NCBI GenBank assembly: GCA_049589355.1
Contig: JBAWAP010000369.1
Location: forward strand, 1 to 6,100
Direction: 5' to 3'
DNA from: JBAWAP01 sp049589355
GTDB lineage: Bacteria; Chloroflexota; Anaerolineae; VGOG01
Length of the DNA stretch: 6,100 bases
The notes beneath the pieces were generated by a model that was given only the letters and a program-made list of their open reading frames with translations, ran no database searches and was not told where the DNA came from. Below, one piece after another: positions 4,860 through 6,100 of the stretch. Both the position numbers and the translations under genes were made by a program. Each line of letters starts with the position of its first letter. The stretch's first letter is position 1.

Positions 4860-5864
4860 ATGAAGTTCAAAGCTCAAAGCTCAAAGTTCAAATGGTGGGA
4901 TAGAAACGTCTTTGTCACAGGTTGCACCGGCATCCTGGGCTCTTGGCTGACCATGGCCCTGGTGGACCGAGGGGCTAATGTGGTCGGGCTGATCTTCGAC
5001 GAGGACCCTCGGGCGCAGCTTGTCCGCTCAGGCTACAGCAGGCGTATCATCCGCGTGCACGGCTCGGTGACCGACTACGCCCTGATGGAGCGGATCTTCA
5101 ACGAATACGACGTTGACATCTGCTTCCACCTGGCGGCCCAGGCTCTGGTCACAGTTGCCAACCGTGCTCCGCTATCCACCTTCGAGACCAACATCAAGGG
5201 CACGTGGACGGTGCTGGAGGCTGCCCGCCGCTGCCCAACCCTCACGCGGTTGGTCGTCGCCTCCAGCGATAAGGCCTACGGCGAGCACGAGGTTCTACCC
5301 TACAGCGAGGACGCGCCGCTCCAAGGGCGGCATCCCTACGACGTCTCCAAGTCTTGCGCTGATCTCATCGCCCTGGCCTATGCCGAGACCTACGGCCTGC
5401 CGCTGGGCATCACCCGCTGCGGGAACATCTATGGCGGTGGCGACCTGCACTGGGATCGGGTGGTGCCGGGCACCATACGCTCAGTGCTCCATGGCGAACG
5501 GCCCATCGTGCGCAGCGACGGCACACTGACGCGCGATTATCTCTACATTGAGGACATCGTCAGCGCCTACATCCTGCTCGCCGAGTACCTGGACAACCCG
5601 GCCATCCAGGGTGAGGCTTTCAACTTTGGCCTCAACGACCCCAGGACGGTGCTGGAGGTAGTCGAGGCCATCCTGGAGGTGGCCGGCCGTCCGGACCTGG
5701 AGCCCGTTATTTTAAACGAGCCCCTCCACGAGATACGCCATCAATACCTCAACAGCGACGAGGCCAGACGGCTGCTGGGATGGGAACCGCAATGGACGTT
5801 GGAGGCTGGCTTGCGAGAGACACTGGCTTGGTATCGGGAGTTCTTTGCTGAGGAGAACGCGTGA
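4860..5864 (+). CDS. rfbG: CDP-glucose 4,6-dehydratase-like SDR enzyme
   Basis: 334 residues, an extended short-chain dehydrogenase/reductase. Visible: Rossmann TGCTGILG (20-27; Gly21, Gly24, Gly27), HLAAQ at 90-94, SSDKAYG at 135-141, catalytic RHPYDVSK with Tyr160 and Lys164, RCGNIYGGGD, and DYLYIEDIVSAY. The S-D-K in place of the T-D-E of dTDP-glucose dehydratases and the GNxxGGGD segment resemble RfbG. The expected product, CDP-4-keto-6-deoxyglucose, feeds CDP-dideoxy or branched sugars. Adjacent rfbF supports CDP-glucose as substrate. GDP-mannose 4,6-dehydratase or a related epimerase is the alternative, since this subfamily is often loosely annotated. The start at 4860 is preferred: an upstream frame from 4773 overlaps rfbF and adds only low-complexity Arg/Gly/Lys sequence. 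Residues 2-11 (KFKAQSSKFK) are encoded by a heptamer repeat, an unusual source for an N-terminus. The stop overlaps the next ATG by one base. Confidence 0.82.
   Translation: MKFKAQSSKFKWWDRNVFVTGCTGILGSWLTMALVDRGANVVGLIFDEDPRAQLVRSGYSRRIIRVHGSVTDYALMERIFNEYDVDICFHLAAQALVTVANRAPLSTFETNIKGTWTVLEAARRCPTLTRLVVASSDKAYGEHEVLPYSEDAPLQGRHPYDVSKSCADLIALAYAETYGLPLGITRCGNIYGGGDLHWDRVVPGTIRSVLHGERPIVRSDGTLTRDYLYIEDIVSAYILLAEYLDNPAIQGEAFNFGLNDPRTVLEVVEAILEVAGRPDLEPVILNEPLHEIRHQYLNSDEARRLLGWEPQWTLEAGLRETLAWYREFFAEENA
4865..4892 (+). repeat. Four tandem heptamers at the 5' end of rfbG
   Basis: gttcaaa, gctcaaa, gctcaaa and gttcaaa follow without gaps. They lie inside the reading frame just after the ATG and encode residues 2-11. 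The 7-bp period is the same as in the riboswitch P3 arm, although the unit sequence differs. Confidence 0.9.
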
Positions 5865-6052
5865 TGACTGAAGAGAACCAAGCACCCACTGAGCAACAGC
5901 GCCGCCAGGCAGCTTGGGCCAGGTTGAATGCATTGCTTGAGGAGGTGCATAGCCGCCCTACTGACCTGACCCCCGACGAAATTGAGGCCGAGATCACGGC
6001 TGCTTTCAACGAGGTGCGAAAAATTCGTTATGGGAATCGTGGCTCTGATTGA
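5864..6052 (+). CDS. Small VapB-like antitoxin candidate
   Basis: 62 residues, hydrophilic and probably mostly helical: MTEENQAPTEQQRRQAAWAR, then LNALLEEVHSRPTDLTPDEI, ending EVRKIRYGNRGSD. The pattern of a helix with LxxLLEEVH, then DLTPDEIEAEI, then a basic EVRK tail resembles small antitoxins found in front of PIN-domain toxins in cyanobacteria and Chloroflexota. Such proteins bind and neutralise the RNase partner and repress their own operon. The match is by recalled pattern only, and no DNA-binding motif is obvious. The ATG shares one base with the rfbG stop (TGATG), and a GTG three bases earlier is an alternative start. Its last 23 nt overlap a frame beginning like a PIN domain, which strengthens the toxin-antitoxin reading. 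Confidence 0.6.
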   Translation: MTEENQAPTEQQRRQAAWARLNALLEEVHSRPTDLTPDEIEAEITAAFNEVRKIRYGNRGSD

Positions 6053-6100
6053 TACCAACATGTAGCTGTTCAAGTTGGCTCGCTCGGCCATAAAGTGGCC
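6030..6100 (+). pseudogene. PIN-domain (VapC-like) toxin start interrupted by TAG
   Basis: ATG at 6030 opens MGIVALIDTNM, whose V-x-L-I-D-T-N matches the first strand of PIN-domain RNases, with Asp8 as the first metal-binding acidic residue. A TAG follows at 6063-6065. Reading on in the same frame gives LFKLARSAIKW to the window edge with no second stop. The frame overlaps the antitoxin candidate by 23 nt, a usual arrangement for vapBC-type pairs. It may be a nonsense-mutated toxin, a sequencing error, or a chance match in a very short stretch. Only 71 nt are visible. Confidence 0.4.

Overview
The window looks like a bacterial chromosome segment of moderately high GC. It most resembles Chloroflexota (Anaerolineae/Dehalococcoidia-like). 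The clues are a lipoprotein with a long Pro-Thr linker before TPR repeats, a single-domain ('core') MetE-like protein, the type of sugar-nucleotide dehydratase present, and dispersed heptamer repeats. The assignment rests on recalled family resemblance only and is moderately confident.

Layout. Positions 1-1492 (minus strand) hold the N-terminal 497 codons of a secreted TPR lipoprotein that runs off the left edge. Positions 1493-1970 are a divergent regulatory region. It holds a minus-strand promoter placed so close to the ATG that the mRNA may be leaderless, a perfect 15-bp inverted repeat whose arms lie just upstream of both -35 boxes, a plus-strand promoter, and a complete SAM-I (S-box) riboswitch with antiterminator and terminator. 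The riboswitch P3 arm is swollen to about 99 nt by tandem heptamer repeats. Positions 1971-5864 are a tightly packed plus-strand operon: mtnA (methylthioribose-1-phosphate isomerase), a core-MetE-like methionine synthase, rfbF (glucose-1-phosphate cytidylyltransferase) and an rfbG-like NDP-sugar 4,6-dehydratase. From 5864 to the right edge lie a small VapB-like antitoxin candidate and the start of a PIN-domain toxin reading frame that meets an in-frame TAG after 11 codons.

How the genes fit together. The riboswitch should lower expression of mtnA and the methionine synthase-like gene when S-adenosylmethionine is plentiful. This fits methionine salvage and synthesis. The two CDP-sugar genes follow: rfbF overlaps the MetE-like gene by 11 nt, and rfbG starts 40 nt after rfbF. 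They are therefore probably on the same SAM-controlled transcript, an unexpected pairing of sulfur metabolism with surface-sugar synthesis. The antitoxin ATG overlaps the rfbG stop codon by one base, so it too may be co-translated.

Most notable points: the SAM riboswitch with a heptad-repeat P3 hairpin, the SAM-controlled link to CDP-sugar genes, the core MetE, the mirrored sites in the divergent promoter region, and the interrupted toxin.
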